Below are positions 14,742-28,558 of a stretch of 64,000 nucleotides of DNA, one piece after another. The DNA comes from Chrysomallon squamiferum. Its lineage: Eukaryota > Mollusca > Gastropoda > Neomphalida > Peltospiridae. The stretch's first letter is position 1; each line of letters begins with the position of its first letter. Under the pieces are notes generated by a model. It was not told the DNA's origin. It worked only from the letters and a program-made list of their open reading frames with translations, and made no database searches. Location: NCBI GenBank assembly GCA_012295275.1, contig CM022665.1, positions 14,353,976 to 14,417,975 on the forward strand, given 5' to 3'. Position numbers and translations under genes: made by a program.

Positions 14742-15135
14742 AAGTATCGTTTAATTCTAAAAATAAATATAAATTATAATTTTCACTTTGCTACATAATT
14801 TATCTTCATGTTAATGCCAATAACCACCATTTCATTATACTGTATTACATTACCAAGTTAATGATAATCACCATACTTCCCATTATCATCATGTCTGCCA
14901 TATTTTTCCTCATTAGAAAAAACATTATTATTTATAATAACAACGGTAATAACAACGACAATGTTAACAACAACAACAACACTAATCATCATCAACTGCA
15001 TCATCATAGCAATCATCATCCACGACCTTTTCATCAGTAAACAACATACTTCTTTTTATAAATCCAGAATACCACACATAAAAAATAATTTGAACAATTT
15101 ACTCAAATCTGACATCAGCCTGTATATAGCATGTA

Positions 15136-16010
15136 ATAGATAGCTTGACTTAGCAACAATACATTAATATGTAATACACAATTTAACTTAGTAACAATAC
15201 ATTAATATGTAATAGACAATTTAACTTAGTAACAATATATTAAATATGTAATAGATAGTTTAACTTAGTTACAATATATTAATTATATAATAGATAGTTT
15301 CAGTTTAGTAACAATATATTAAATATGTAATAGATAGTTTGACTTAGTAACAATATATTAAATATGTTATAGATAGTTTTATTTAGTGACAATATATTAA
15401 ATATGTAATAGATAGTTTGACTTAGTAACAGTATATTAAATATGTAATAGATAGTTTGACTTAGTAACAATATATTAATTATATAATAGATAGTTTCAGT
15501 TTAGTAACAATATTTTAAATATGTAATAGATAGTTTAACTTAGTGACAATATATTAAATATGTAATAGATAGTTTGACTTAGTAACATTATATTAATTAT
15601 ATAATAGATAGTTTCAGTTTAGTAACAATATATTAATTATATAATAGATAGTTTTATTTAGTAACAATATTTTAAATATGTAATAGATAGTTTAACTTAG
15701 TGACAATATATTAAATATGTAATAGATCGTTTAACTTAATAATTTCAGTTTAGTAACAGTATATTAAATATGTAACAGATAGTTTGACTTAGTAACAGTA
15801 TATTAAATATGTAACAGACAGTTTGACTTAGTAACAGTATATTAAATATGTAATAGATAGTTTGACTTAGTAACAATATATTAAATATGTAATAGATAGT
15901 TTGACTTAGTAACAATATATTAAATATGTAATAGATAGTTTGACTTAGTAACAATATATTAAATATGTAATAAATAGTTTGACTTAGTAACAATATATTA
16001 AATATGTAAC
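15136..16010. repeat. 39-bp minisatellite, about 22 copies
   Basis: The unit is close to tttgacttagtaacaatata followed by ttaaatatgtaatagatag. The 3' half (15745-16010) is nearly homogeneous; the 5' half is more diverged, with 37-41-bp variants. As 39 is a multiple of three, the minus strand reads as a repeated 13-residue hydrophobic peptide (YIFNILLLSQTIY); I regard that frame as a by-product. Confidence 0.9.
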
Positions 16011-16224
16011 TGAGCATTTTAAATAGGAATGAAATGGTAACACGTGTTGTTTAATAACATTACAAACATACACTGTGACATTTTGAATAATGTAATGGTT
16101 GTGTTTAATGTCAAAATAATAAGAAATACAAATCAGAGACAGAAAACGCCCCATGTCTGATCTTAATAAACACAGGTTTGTTTTACGTGTGTGTGATACA
16201 TACATACATACATACATACATATA

Positions 16225-16279
<55 letters not shown>

Positions 16280-16846
16280 TATGAAGAAGAAGAATATTAA
16301 TAATAATATGTACATAACTAATCTATTATTAATTTTTTTTTTTTTAAATGAAAAAGAAACAATAACAACATTATATTTATTTCTTCATTTTATAACATTT
16401 CATTTCATTTCATTTGTTTGTTTGTTTGTTTATTGTTTGTTTATTTATTTTTAAGATTATTCAAAAAAAAAAAAAAAATAAAAAATGATGATGATGATAA
16501 TAATAATAACAATTAAATTCGTAAACAAAACCATTTATTTCATATACTTATAAAACTATCAGTTTCATATTTCATTCAAATCACGATCCACAGGGAGTGA
16601 TATATATATTCTGAAAAAGAAGATAATTTATTTATCATCGAAGTTGTAAATAATATAAGATTTGTAGTTTTTTAAACAATAAACATAAAATTATTAAAAG
16701 AACATAATAACTTTAAACAAAGTTTTAATTCTTAAATAAGTATTATTATTATTATTGTTATTATTATTATTTAATTTTTTGTTTAATAGGGTGACAGCTA
16801 TAATTACCTTTGTCATAAGGTAAGTAATTTTTAAAATAGACACACA

Positions 16847-16854
<8 letters not shown>

Positions 16855-16895
<41 letters not shown>

Positions 16896-16909
16896 ACACA
16901 CACACACAC
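16855..16909. repeat. (CA)n tract with GCACAC interruptions
   Basis: About 55 bp. Confidence 0.95.
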
Positions 16910-17189
16910 GTCTTAAATATTCACGCATACATAGAACATATTATTTATTCATGTAATTTCGACAATCCATGCAATATACTCGCTGGAAATAAACAACGAC
17001 AATAAAACAAAATAATAAAAAAAGTACCAATATTCTATCAAAGATATACATTACTAAATATCATTCCACAACAAGAATTCAACGTATAACAAACTGCCAT
17101 GCATAATTCAGACGCTAGAAATGTTGTAAACTGACATTAATAAAGTGGCCCTAACGTGACAACAATAGCAAGTGATCATGTTAGTGGAA

Positions 17190-17458
17190 TTCCTCAACCT
17201 TCTCACACTGTCTGCAGCAAGAGCCGCGCTTTGTAATTGACAATCCTTTTTTTTTTTTTTTTTTTTTGAAATCTCTCTGTGTGAAATGATATTAGCAGTG
17301 TTTTCGATTTCACTCAAACCACGCTGCGAGTTGTTCGTTTCATTGGTATGTTTTTGTAGCCTCTTGCATGAGTCATCTTCTCTTGCGCTGAATAAAATAA
17401 AGCGAAGCGTTTTGTAGCGTCAGTGAAACGAGGCGAGAGAGAGAGAGGGAGAGACCGA

Positions 17459-17497
<39 letters not shown>

Positions 17498-18294
17498 GTA
17501 GTGCCGGGAAGCACCAGCCGCCGCGGTCATCAACGTTTTTTTCAAAAGTCGTCGTTGTATTTATACACACATACGTGACTGTGTGACCAGTTTGGGCTGA
17601 CCACGTCTGTGTTGTGGATAACGAGTGAAAGAAAGAAAAAAAAAAAAAAAAAAAAACATTAAAAAAAAAAAACAAGTCTTGCATATTTCACAGCTGTACG
17701 TATTTCAAGCTGAGTGTGTGTATTTCTCTGCAGTCGCTGGCAGCCGTCGATCGGCATGCGTCAGTTTCCAACAGGTACATTTTCTACTGTAGGCGGCTGG
17801 GATGGCTGAGATAACTATGCACACAAGACAAAAACCGTTAACCAATGAGTAATCCCGATTTTGTCGTATTAACGGTTCGCTCAGGCTGTAACGGTGAGGC
17901 AGTACCGCAGTTATTTCACAGGGATACGCGTGGAAAATATTCGTGTCAATAAAACACACACAACTATAAACATATTAGTTGCCCCCCGGGATCGCTGCAT
18001 ATTTTGTTTGAACGCGGATTTGCCGTGGATACAGTCTCATAAAATTTCGACCCGGACTTTTGGTCTGTTTGGTAAATACACTACAGTCTGCGCGAGTGCA
18101 TCGTATCTTGATAAAACAGGCGGAATAAGAAAGAGAAAGCAAGGTGGATATATATTGCATGCCATCTTTCTGTTACTGTTTTTGTAATGTGAAGCTGTGA
18201 CATCGGATCCAGATTTCCGTTTAATTTCGAGGGAAATCCGTTTGTGACTACTGTGTGTAGTAGAAAAACTGATAAGCGAAACAAACAGAATCCG
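17190..18294 (+). other. Less AT-rich block ending in a strong splice donor; possible 5' exon
   Basis: This block has more CpG and less repeat than its surroundings. It ends in tccg|gtaagt, a near-consensus donor at 18295. No frame reads like a known protein; overlapping frames on both strands (for example 17894-18187 + and 17705-17959 -) are not convincing. It could be a non-coding first exon of a gene whose next exon lies downstream, even the WH1-CRIB gene 18 kb away. A (CA)n run sits at 17459-17493. Confidence 0.3.
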
Positions 18295-18786
18295 GTAAGT
18301 TTCACGTTTTGTTTATTATCTGTACGTGTGGCTGGCTGTATGTTAATACCTCCATACATGTTTCCATGCATCCGTGCGCATGTAACCGTGTCTCTCTTTG
18401 TCTACCTGAAGATAAATTTGACAGTATGATCCTATCTATTCTCAACCCATCCTTCTGTTAGTTCATCTATTTTAAATAAATACATGAATATGAATATAAA
18501 ACACACACACACACACACACACACATACACACACATACACGCACGCACACACACACACAGGATAGAAAACCTACAACAGTACGACATAGTCATGAAATAA
18601 GCAGATTAACATGGTGATTTAATTATTTACACTAAGCCTCCACTATTAGTAATCTTCCTTGTTAATATTCAAGTATTCCTCTTTAGGACCGGACACTGCC
18701 TTTACGTATGTATGTGTATATGTTTTTCCTTTTTTTATAAGTGTGTATATATATGTACACATGTGTCTTTGTGTGTATTGGTTGTC

Positions 18787-18953
18787 TGTGTGTGTATGTG
18801 TGTTATATAAATACACACACATGATAATGTGTGTGTCTATGTGCTATATAAATGCACACATTATGATAATGTGTGTGTATGTGTGTTATATAAATACACA
18901 CACATGATAATGTGTGTGTCTATGTGCTATATAAATACACACATTATAATAAT
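18787..18953. repeat. Alternating 41/42-bp repeat (A-B-A-B), hairpin-prone
   Basis: Units end in gataa at 18827, 18869 and 18910, with the last near 18953. Two variants alternate, making an 83-bp higher-order unit present twice. Each unit is an imperfect inverted repeat (tgtgtgttatataaatacacaca). Confidence 0.8.
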
Positions 18954-19261
18954 GTAAATCTGTATCCATTCAGCCGTTGCACACGACATATTACTTAGCT
19001 CGATCAGGCAAAATGTGTTAATATACGTTTTATTACTTTTGTAAAATACGCTGGCATAATTATGTTGTATACTGAATTTATATTTACATATTTCACAAAC
19101 TCTGGATTGATATTAGATTGTAATATAAACTGACATAAATTAATGTAATAACAAAATCCAAATTTTCTATTTAGTTAATGATCGATTATATGTAATTCAT
19201 TTTACAGATGTATAATATCAGACACGTAAACACATATATATATAGAGAGAGATAGAGAGAG

Positions 19262-19324
<63 letters not shown>

Positions 19325-19647
19325 TTGATTTAAATATCTATAACAGGTGAGTGTATTAAGTATTAAACCAGGTACAGACATTTTAAGGGCAGATCAAACA
19401 AAGAAAACTGCGGTATCAGCAGTTTAGTCAATTTATTATCGTCGCATGAATGGACAAAGTATTGAAAACATGCAGTTTTGTTTGGCAGGTTTCTTTTGTT
19501 GTCAGCTTGTTCGCGCACCTTTTTTTTTTTTTAGATACATTATTACTAGTTATATATAAATACACGTACACACATATATACAGTATGAGTCAAATCAAAC
19601 TGAAAATAAACACAAAATGATTAATAAGAATAAAATTGTGTTCTATA

Positions 19648-19649
<2 letters not shown>

Positions 19650-19739
<90 letters not shown>
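19650..19739. repeat. (CT)n tract
   Basis: 90 bp, pure. Confidence 0.98.
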
Positions 19740-19744
<5 letters not shown>

Positions 19745-19874
19745 CTTTATTACGCTTGCGTCCGTGTGTGCTTATAGCATATTGTCCATGCCTGTTCACT
19801 GGAAATGAATATACTAATATTCGTTTACTAATACACATAAAAGTGTATACGTGCAGTCATGTCTGAATATATAT

Positions 19875-19875
<1 letters not shown>

Positions 19876-19922
<47 letters not shown>
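19876..19922. repeat. (CA)n tract
   Basis: 47 bp, pure. Confidence 0.97.
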
Positions 19923-19927
<5 letters not shown>

Positions 19928-20161
19928 GACACACCCATACATTAAAGGCAATCATGCGTGATATCTATCTTATCAGCTCATTGTAATATATGTGTCATCT
20001 GGTGTTTTTACCACAATATGTACAGATGTATGAAATCACTGATTATAAAACGTGATTACATTTTTCTCTTTGAATCATCAAGCTGATCTCATCTTTATAC
20101 ATAAATATTTTAACTGTTGTATCCTGCTTAAAACAGTTTCCATATATTTGTACAGAATCTG

Positions 20162-20163
<2 letters not shown>

Positions 20164-20245
<82 letters not shown>
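20164..20245. repeat. (CT)n tract
   Basis: 82 bp. It faces the (GA)n tract at 20404 across 158 bp. Confidence 0.98.
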
Positions 20246-20248
<3 letters not shown>

Positions 20249-20398
20249 CAATCACTCTTTTAAAACCTACTTCGCTGTTAATGCATACTTGTTGACTATA
20301 TAATTTATTATATCTTGTCTATTTCTAGCTGAAAATATGACCTTAGGGTATTAGCAAAAAGTGGATCAATATTTTATTTTTATATGAATATTCGTATA

Positions 20399-20403
<5 letters not shown>

Positions 20404-20457
<54 letters not shown>
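20404..20457. repeat. (GA)n tract
   Basis: 54 bp, pure. Confidence 0.98.
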
Positions 20458-20460
<3 letters not shown>

Positions 20461-20842
20461 GAACCCCTCCTCAAGAAAAAAACAAGAAAACAAAACAAGA
20501 ACCAAAAAAACAACAGCAAAACAACAAACAAACAACAAATAAATACAAAATTTAAACGGTATTTATTCATCTATTTATTTATTTAATTATGTAAAACAAA
20601 AGCTAACGGGGCATTCCTAACATTATGTTTATTCAGCATTTAAATAACAGTGATATTCTTTACCTTGGTTTACATTTATCAACTGAATCTTTGTTAAACG
20701 TGTATCGACATGAGTAAGAAAGAGACAGGAAATATTTTTGTGTTAATACAAACTGACAGGCACTATATCTTTGTTTGAAACAGGTAAAGTGAGGAATACG
20801 TCAACCGGAAAAACACCCACACATTTTCCTGAAACTAGATTT

Positions 20843-20904
<62 letters not shown>

Positions 20905-21370
20905 GATACTGGTAGTGGTATTATTATTGTTATTGTTGTTGTTGTTATGACTATTATTGTTGTTATTGTTCGTTCTTTTATGTATTACTACTACTACTAC
21001 TACAACAACAACAACAACAACTACTACTACTACTACTACAACAACTACTACTACTACATGATGATGATGATATTGATGATTACTGTTATTATTATTATTG
21101 CTATCATTATTGTTCTTCTTATTGTTATTACCATTGTTGTTGCTAGTATTGTTATCATAGATGAGAATGTTAAATGAATTTTCTAAAGAGGATAATGACG
21201 GGAGACATAATTATAATGGAAAGCGCCGTTGTCATCATTATCACTATAACAACGTAATATGATGATAATGGGAGTCGTAGTTGTTATTATTGGTAATGAT
21301 GATGATGTTGACGAAGATGATGGTGAAATATTGGAAACACAAACAAACGTAAAGAAAAACATCGCTTCAG

Positions 21371-21404
<34 letters not shown>

Positions 21405-21973
21405 GTAAACATCTGAATATAGTCATATAAAAAAATTAATATATTTGATAAATGTTTCACACTATCAAGTTGTTTTTTTTTTTTTAAAGTTTTAATGTTG
21501 GTAATAATTGAATTTTTATTTTTTTATTTTTTATTAGATGGGTGAAGAAATGATTAATCAGAAATCTTTTGGGTTCCGTAATCGAATATTTCAAAATACG
21601 CATTTCCTAATATCGATAACTCATCACAATTTTATTTCTGACTTGGGCCAACCATAGGTTATGATCCCTCGTAATACCAGATAACCGTGATTCGATGACG
21701 TCACATGTGAGTCACCTAGTTCTGTGATTAGTTAATATGGGCTGTTAGATAAAAAAAAAAAATAATAAAAAAAAAAAAAAAGAAAAACAAACCCAACGAA
21801 ACAACCTAATTAAGAGAAACAGATACACTTGATTATTACTTTAATTATCCTTATTTTAGTTAATGCGTCATGATTTGATTGCTGGGGCTTTAATCGTGGG
21901 GTTAAAAATAGAATTACGTTGAGTCAGGAACATAAATATATACGAACACACGCAGAGATCATTAAGAGAGTAA

Positions 21974-21976
<3 letters not shown>

Positions 21977-22068
<92 letters not shown>
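21977..22068. repeat. Compound (CA)n(GA)n tract
   Basis: About 28 bp of ca, then 64 bp of ga. Confidence 0.98.
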
Positions 22069-22070
<2 letters not shown>

Positions 22071-22504
22071 GTCTAGGACTCCAAGTGCATCATAGTTCAT
22101 CACTGACTGCTTTCAAACCGTAATAACATGTAATAATTATTTTGTTATTAGTAAGTAACCGTGTTAGTAATCGTGTTAGTAATAGAAATTGCTATTGGTA
22201 ATGCTTACTCTCTCTCTCCGTGATACAGTAGAACACAATATGTTATTTGTTTGAGCAAATGTCAGTATATTTTTCATACACGGGGTTTTGACATTTTGCT
22301 ATTTCTTGTTATGATATCCTGACTTACTCATTCCCCCCTCATACCTTCATCTTACTCACATCAACCATATTGTAAACACATTTGGGAATGATCCATGACT
22401 CCTTATGTTTCTCAGACAATGACCTCAAACAATGGAGCGAGTTAGAATTATGTATAATACAGTTTTACTATATGCTACTTAATTGTACATATGATTTGGT
22501 GTTC

Positions 22505-22506
<2 letters not shown>

Positions 22507-22596
<90 letters not shown>
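22507..22596. repeat. (GA)n tract
   Basis: 90 bp, pure. Confidence 0.98.
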
Positions 22597-22598
<2 letters not shown>

Positions 22599-22741
22599 TA
22601 TACGTGTGTGAACATTTTATTTTATATATATATATATTACATACAGAGATGTTTTGAAATATTTGGTAATGGTGAACAGTTGAGATGAAACCCACAACAC
22701 TGCCGGACTGGCGCTTGTAAATGAATAATAATAATAATAAC

Positions 22742-22790
<49 letters not shown>

Positions 22791-23120
22791 TAAATAAAAA
22801 AAAAAAAAAAAAAAAATACACTGCCTTATTTCATCTTCTGGCAGAGCGAATCAACAGTTAATTTTAGAAATATTACACATAGCCTCTATGTACTACATAA
22901 AACTTACATTATAACAACGACATTAATAACATTTAAAATAACGATACTGATGACGTAATAATAAGGATACGACGATGACGATGAAGATGATGATGAAAAT
23001 AGTAATAAGACATACCCCCACCTACAATACACGCGTTCCACCAACTTTATTCCCTTTATCACTGACAGAGATTACAATGTGTTACAGTTAGTTCGTTTCT
23101 CGGTGATATATTTTCCTGTA

Positions 23121-23349
23121 TGACGTCACGCCGATTTACTCAGTTGTTGAAAACTTTAAATACTTTATAATTGGGCGGAAATTTGGCATCGGTTTGTAGC
23201 TGGGACCAGTCTGACAAACATGGAAGTCACTGCAAATGTCACGGTGGAAGTACGTTTATACATGACTCAGCGACTGCGCTAATGTAAGCGATGTGTTGTA
23301 GGAAGTAGGTCGGTTCTTGTAATATCGTACTGTTAATACTACTGGTAAG
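23121..23349 (+). promoter_or_regulatory. Candidate promoter and short leader exon
   Basis: A TGACGTCA palindrome lies at 23121-23128 and a TATA-like tttataatt near 23165. The stretch then ends in a donor-like ggtaag|gtaagt at 23350, just before a (CT)n tract. An ATG at 23220 opens MEVTANVTVEVRLYMTQRLR and then stops. No downstream exon could be paired. Confidence 0.2.
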
Positions 23350-23396
23350 GTAAGTTTTTTTCTCTGATTTTGTTGCCCTGTGTCTCTCATTCTGTA

Positions 23397-23400
<4 letters not shown>

Positions 23401-23481
<81 letters not shown>

Positions 23482-23512
23482 TACACACACACACATACTC
23501 GCGCGCGCGCGC
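23401..23512. repeat. (CT)n, then (CA)n and (CG)n
   Basis: 74 bp of ct followed by ca and a short gcgcgcgcgc, a Z-DNA-prone junction. Confidence 0.95.
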
Positions 23513-24639
23513 CATCACACTCTCTCTAATATTTTCTCACTCTCATTTTTCTTTCTTTCTTTCTGTTCTGGTTTCGTCTTTGAGCTTAATTCGTGACATT
23601 GTCTCATTCATTACACACGGCGAGCAGTGTATGTCCCATCTGTGAGAAAACACCAACGTCTTTGCTGCTGCGGTCGTCAGCCTGTTCATGTTGGCGTCGC
23701 TGCTAACAAACACAAATACTGACTCAAAAAGGCACAAAAGTTTATGACTTTCCTTTTAAAACCTTCATGATATTTTAATTTAAAGGTTTGACTCAAAAAA
23801 CCTTTCTTTCTTGAAACTGAATGAACGGATAAAGGAATTTATTAATGATTGTTAAAAGCAGACAAAAGAAAGCAAACGTTAATACTGGTGTGGATGCAAG
23901 AATAAATATATATAGAAAAAAAAAGGAATGAATCGATGAACGGATAAACGAATAGAGTGATGAATGAATGAACGAAAGAATGAGCAAAAGAAAAAAATTA
24001 TCAGAAAAGTAAAACATTACATTTTTTTTTTTTTTTTTTTTTTTTCTAAGCTGCAGATCCGTCATCGTATTTATGCGAGTTTTATATACAAAACTAGTAT
24101 TGCTAATACTGTGTTGTAAATGAAGGGTAAGAGGATATAACTGCCAGGCAGTCAAATGTTTTAAGTGTCATCCTATCTACATCTCTAATGCTTTTAAGCA
24201 TTTCCACAGATGTTCATAATTTAACGAGCACCATTTTTGCAAACATATCACGTGACCCAGTAGACTGGAACACGTCGTTAACGGAACATCATTTAACAGT
24301 CTGTCATCAACAGCAGATGCGTTAACCTCCTCGTCAGTTTGAGAAAGTGAAACAAACACGAGATTACCCCCCCCTTCATCCCCTTCACCCCGTCTCCTAC
24401 CTCCACTTGCTGTCTACACCACTTCAAAGAGCAGAGAGGTGAAAGCAGACATTTACAGTTCGTTGTAGTTTTTAGAATCTGCCCCAACTCATAAACTCTC
24501 TTTCTAACAACAAAGTGAGTTATTTTGGGAGAAAAAAGTACTTGCTTTAAAAATAAAACAATATTTATGCTTTCATGAACTGACGATGTGGATTGTTTAC
24601 ACACACTTATTTTATTTATTTATTCTTTCTTTCTTCTTC

Positions 24640-24680
<41 letters not shown>

Positions 24681-24770
24681 TTGTGTGTGCAGAAATCAAA
24701 ATATTCGCTCTGTGATATTTTCCAGTTGCTTGTATGTTCTTCTTCACAATTTATTTTCTTTTAATAATAA

Positions 24771-24773
<3 letters not shown>

Positions 24774-24841
<68 letters not shown>
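24774..24841. repeat. (CT)n tract
   Basis: 68 bp, pure. Confidence 0.98.
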
Positions 24842-24845
<4 letters not shown>

Positions 24846-25331
24846 GACCATTCTTCCTTTGTCTTTCACTCTCTCTTTCATTCTCATTCTCTCTCTGCTT
24901 CAGACGTCGTATTCGATTTTTTTTTTTTATTTTATTTTTTTAAATCTCTCTCGTGATGCGGCATTAAATATAAATCAAGATAATATAACAGTGTACCATT
25001 GTAAATGTGTTGTAAATAACCTTTCCCCATGACGATACTGAATCACTTGTGCAAGAACTGAAATAGCAGAAACGTCTCTCTGGTACATTAAGACTATTAT
25101 CATTCTTTCAGGGCTTAACTGGTTTCTAATTCACCGGATCATAATCCGCTTTATTCTTAATGACTTGAACTGCTAAACTGCGGTTTTATTATTGAAACAT
25201 TTCATTGTTTTCAACAAAGTTCATCAAAGCGAGCTTTGGACATACTTAACATAATTAGGATTGGACTGAAAACGCAAGAGAACACGTAAAACGCATGCCA
25301 TTAATATTAAGGTGGGCGAATTAATCAAGTG

Positions 25332-25364
<33 letters not shown>

Positions 25365-25629
25365 ACAACATGTCAGAAAGATAATGAATATTTTGTTTTC
25401 TTTCTTTTCATGTTTGGAGCAAACAAAGGTCCAAACACATTTTCATGGCAAAGAATTGTGAAAATAGAGTGATCACTCATTTCTGAGTTAAACATCGTAC
25501 AATGTGAATAATCTCGGGTTTCATTTCTCTTCAGCACAGATGAAAATATCAAAGATCAATAGGTCAGTCGAGTTACATAGTCAGTAAGTCAGTTATTACT
25601 TAAAAAGTTAGTCAGTTGGTCAGTCCAAC

Positions 25630-25825
25630 AATTTGTCAGTCGTCTATTGGTTAGTCACTCACTCAGCAGTCATTGAGTCAGTCAGTCAGTCAGCAGTCAG
25701 TCATTCATTCAGTCAGTCAGTCAGTCAGTCATCAGTCAGTTAAACATTAAATCAGAGTCAGTCGTTCATTCAGTAAGTCATTTCACTTGTCGGCCAGTCA
25801 GTCAGTCAGTCAGTCAGTCATACTC
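25630..25825. repeat. Degenerate (CAGT)n tetranucleotide array
   Basis: Many cagtcagtcagt runs with interruptions. Confidence 0.8.
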
Positions 25826-26592
25826 AGTTAAAAGTTAAATAAATGAACAACGCACATGCTAACGTCTAGTGAAAGTGCAAGCACGTTTGTCGTGGGTCCA
25901 CCACCATCTCGGCGTGCACGTCCACGACTGACGAACATTTCAGAAACGACACAAGGGAACTGAGTTAACGACATCTGAGGCGAAGGAAACCGTTTGATCT
26001 TCTCACAAGCTCTGAGCTAAGTCATCGGGGCGCGGCGGAGGAAAGAAAAGGAAAGCAAATGTCAGTGGACCAAAAAAAAAAACTTCGGAGAACTATGTTG
26101 CAGCAGAAGAAGGTGCGGCCATTTTCTTTGACGTGTATGTACCAAGGCAAAGGGCAACTGCAGTGCACGTCCGTAGCATTTCACGTTTTCGCTAATGAAG
26201 GCGTCCTGAAGAAACACAGATGTCGCAGTGCGCGTAGGTCACGAACGAAAACTTTATATAAATGATCGTGATTGTAAAATTTAGTGAGAGTTTTAGAAGT
26301 AGAGTTAGTTTTACGTGCTTGTTTAGGTTTCTCATATCAGAAATAACGGCAGTAGTACTTAGTGGTTGTTGCTGCTACATAGTTGTAGAAGTTTTTGAAG
26401 TAGTGGTAGTAGCAGCTGCAGCAGCAGCGGCAGTAGTAGTAGAAGTACTAACAGTAGTATCATAAAAAGAAAAAAGTAGGATAAAATAATAATAATGGTA
26501 ATAATGCATTACAAAAAAAAATGTAAACAATTATAATAATTACAGAAATATTTATACAACCAGTAATGTCAAAAAGAAACCCAAACAAAAAC

Positions 26593-26650
<58 letters not shown>

Positions 26651-27037
26651 GAAAGAAATGAAAAATATAATTTAAACTTAGAAATGGAAACAGAAACAGC
26701 ATTCCCTCTCCACCACAAAATGTAATTGCGTTAAGGATGTAACATGTTGGGACACTAACAACACGTTTTCACTTTATTTCACTGGCGATGTATTGAAATA
26801 GACAGGAATGGCTTCAGTTATTTACATACACGATAGAAATAGATCACTACGCCATGTTGTAATGAATTAAACCTGTATTTCTGTATTTTTTTAAATTTTT
26901 AAATTTTTTTTGCTTGTTTTTTTTTAAAATAAAATAAACAAAATAACGCCAACTGAAAAAAAAAAAAAAAAAAAAAAACTAATAAATATTTTTTTTTTTT
27001 TTTTTTTTTTAAAACAGCAGTTAATTAAAAATGTTTT

Positions 27038-27040
<3 letters not shown>

Positions 27041-27106
<66 letters not shown>
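27041..27106. repeat. (CT)n tract
   Basis: 66 bp, just after opposed A and T runs at 26957-27010. Confidence 0.98.
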
Positions 27107-27109
<3 letters not shown>

Positions 27110-27466
27110 GACGTTGGTTTGTGGTAAAAAGATATAAAAAGGTTTATAAATTATTTAGATTTTGATTTCGGCAACAGAAATTTTAGGCAATTTTCGAAAA
27201 TACCTCATCTCTACTCCTCTCAAAAAACAACAACCCCACATTAATAATAAATAAATAAATAATTACAGAAAGCTATATAATAATAATAATAATAATAATA
27301 GTAGTAGTAGCAGTAAAGAGTTGTAAATTTAATTTACTGGGGAAAAAACCACAAACAAAGCAAAAAAGCAGCTAATATTAACGAGTTTGCTAAAGGAAAG
27401 CCATGCCTCTATTATCATATAATTATTAAATGAAATCTGATAGTTTTGGAAGATAACCTTTCGATA

Positions 27467-27500
<34 letters not shown>

Positions 27501-28175
27501 ACTGTTGTATTCTGTTATTTAAACTGTGTATGTATGAGACACACACACACACACACACACGCATGCAAACGCACGCATTCACACACACACGCACGCACAC
27601 AAAACAAACACAAACACAGACACAGACCGAGAGAGAGATTAAGGAAAACATACGCTAGCTCACAAAGAATTGATTTGTTTTCGTATTCCTTTTATCAAGG
27701 CGTCCCTCGCGTATTCGTATCTCAGTCAAAGGTCGAGGGTCAAAGCATGGTTTCCGATGACTACCATGCTGTAGTTTTCTGGGATGGTCGTTAAATAATA
27801 TCGATCCACTTAGCGTCTGTTGCGAGTGAACCGTGAGAGTGGAGGGGCGGGTCTAAAGAAGTGGGCTCCAGTCGCCAGTTCACGATCAGAGGGTCTGTTT
27901 CCTGAACTCGTGTGTCTCGACTCTTACCAATTAAAACAAGGATAGGTTGTCTGTCACCATGTCATCATCATCAAAAACAATATCAACAGCAACAACAACA
28001 ACAAGAACAAGAGAATGGAGGTGTTTTGGGTGAAAGGTGTAGAGACTGATTCATGGCAACAACCCCCATTAAATTGGTTGGATGAACAGTTATTATCATA
28101 GTTTTACTGATGCAGGTGATCTGCAGTAGTTAGAGACTTTCATTCGAGAATATGCAGGGGGAGAGGACGGAGTGA

Positions 28176-28181
<6 letters not shown>

Positions 28182-28253
<72 letters not shown>
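28182..28253. repeat. (GA)n tract
   Basis: 72 bp, followed by gaaa units. Confidence 0.98.
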
Positions 28254-28256
<3 letters not shown>

Positions 28257-28360
28257 AAAGAAAGAAAGAGTACAGCATATTTCCCTCCTGTATCTTTCAG
28301 ATTTGAAATTTATGTATGCAAAAAAAAAAAAAAACTTACACACACACATACGCGCACGCG

Positions 28361-28363
<3 letters not shown>

Positions 28364-28441
<78 letters not shown>
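28364..28441. repeat. (CA)n tract
   Basis: About 78 bp, preceded by gcgcacgcgctcgc. Confidence 0.97.
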
Positions 28442-28443
<2 letters not shown>

Positions 28444-28523
28444 CGACAACCAAATTTAACTTAAATTTTCATGTTATAAGAATTGTAATGAAATTTCGCT
28501 CAACGAAATTGGGTACCAGTTCA

Positions 28524-28558
<35 letters not shown>

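Larger units (their letters stand above)
9210..15130. other. Gene-free stretch
   Basis: An (AT)n run lies at 9952-10007, very long T-rich DNA at 10237-10436, and TGTGTTGT-like low complexity at 13610-13735. ATA and GAA triplet arrays run 14120-14440, with (CA)n at 14694-14736. The moderately complex part at 10480-10790 contains no convincing frame. Confidence 0.55.

Noticed and set aside
15136-16010. Regular repeats considered as a CRISPR-like array
   Set aside because: No unique spacers; simple tandem minisatellite in a eukaryotic genome.
15745-16017. Minus-strand frame with repeated YIFNILLLSQTIY
   Set aside because: Open only because the 39-bp repeat unit is a multiple of three; no promoter, and composition follows the repeat.
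17705-18371. Overlapping frames on both strands as protein genes
   Set aside because: No recognisable domain, conflicting frames and no paired splice sites; better read as non-coding exon or promoter DNA.
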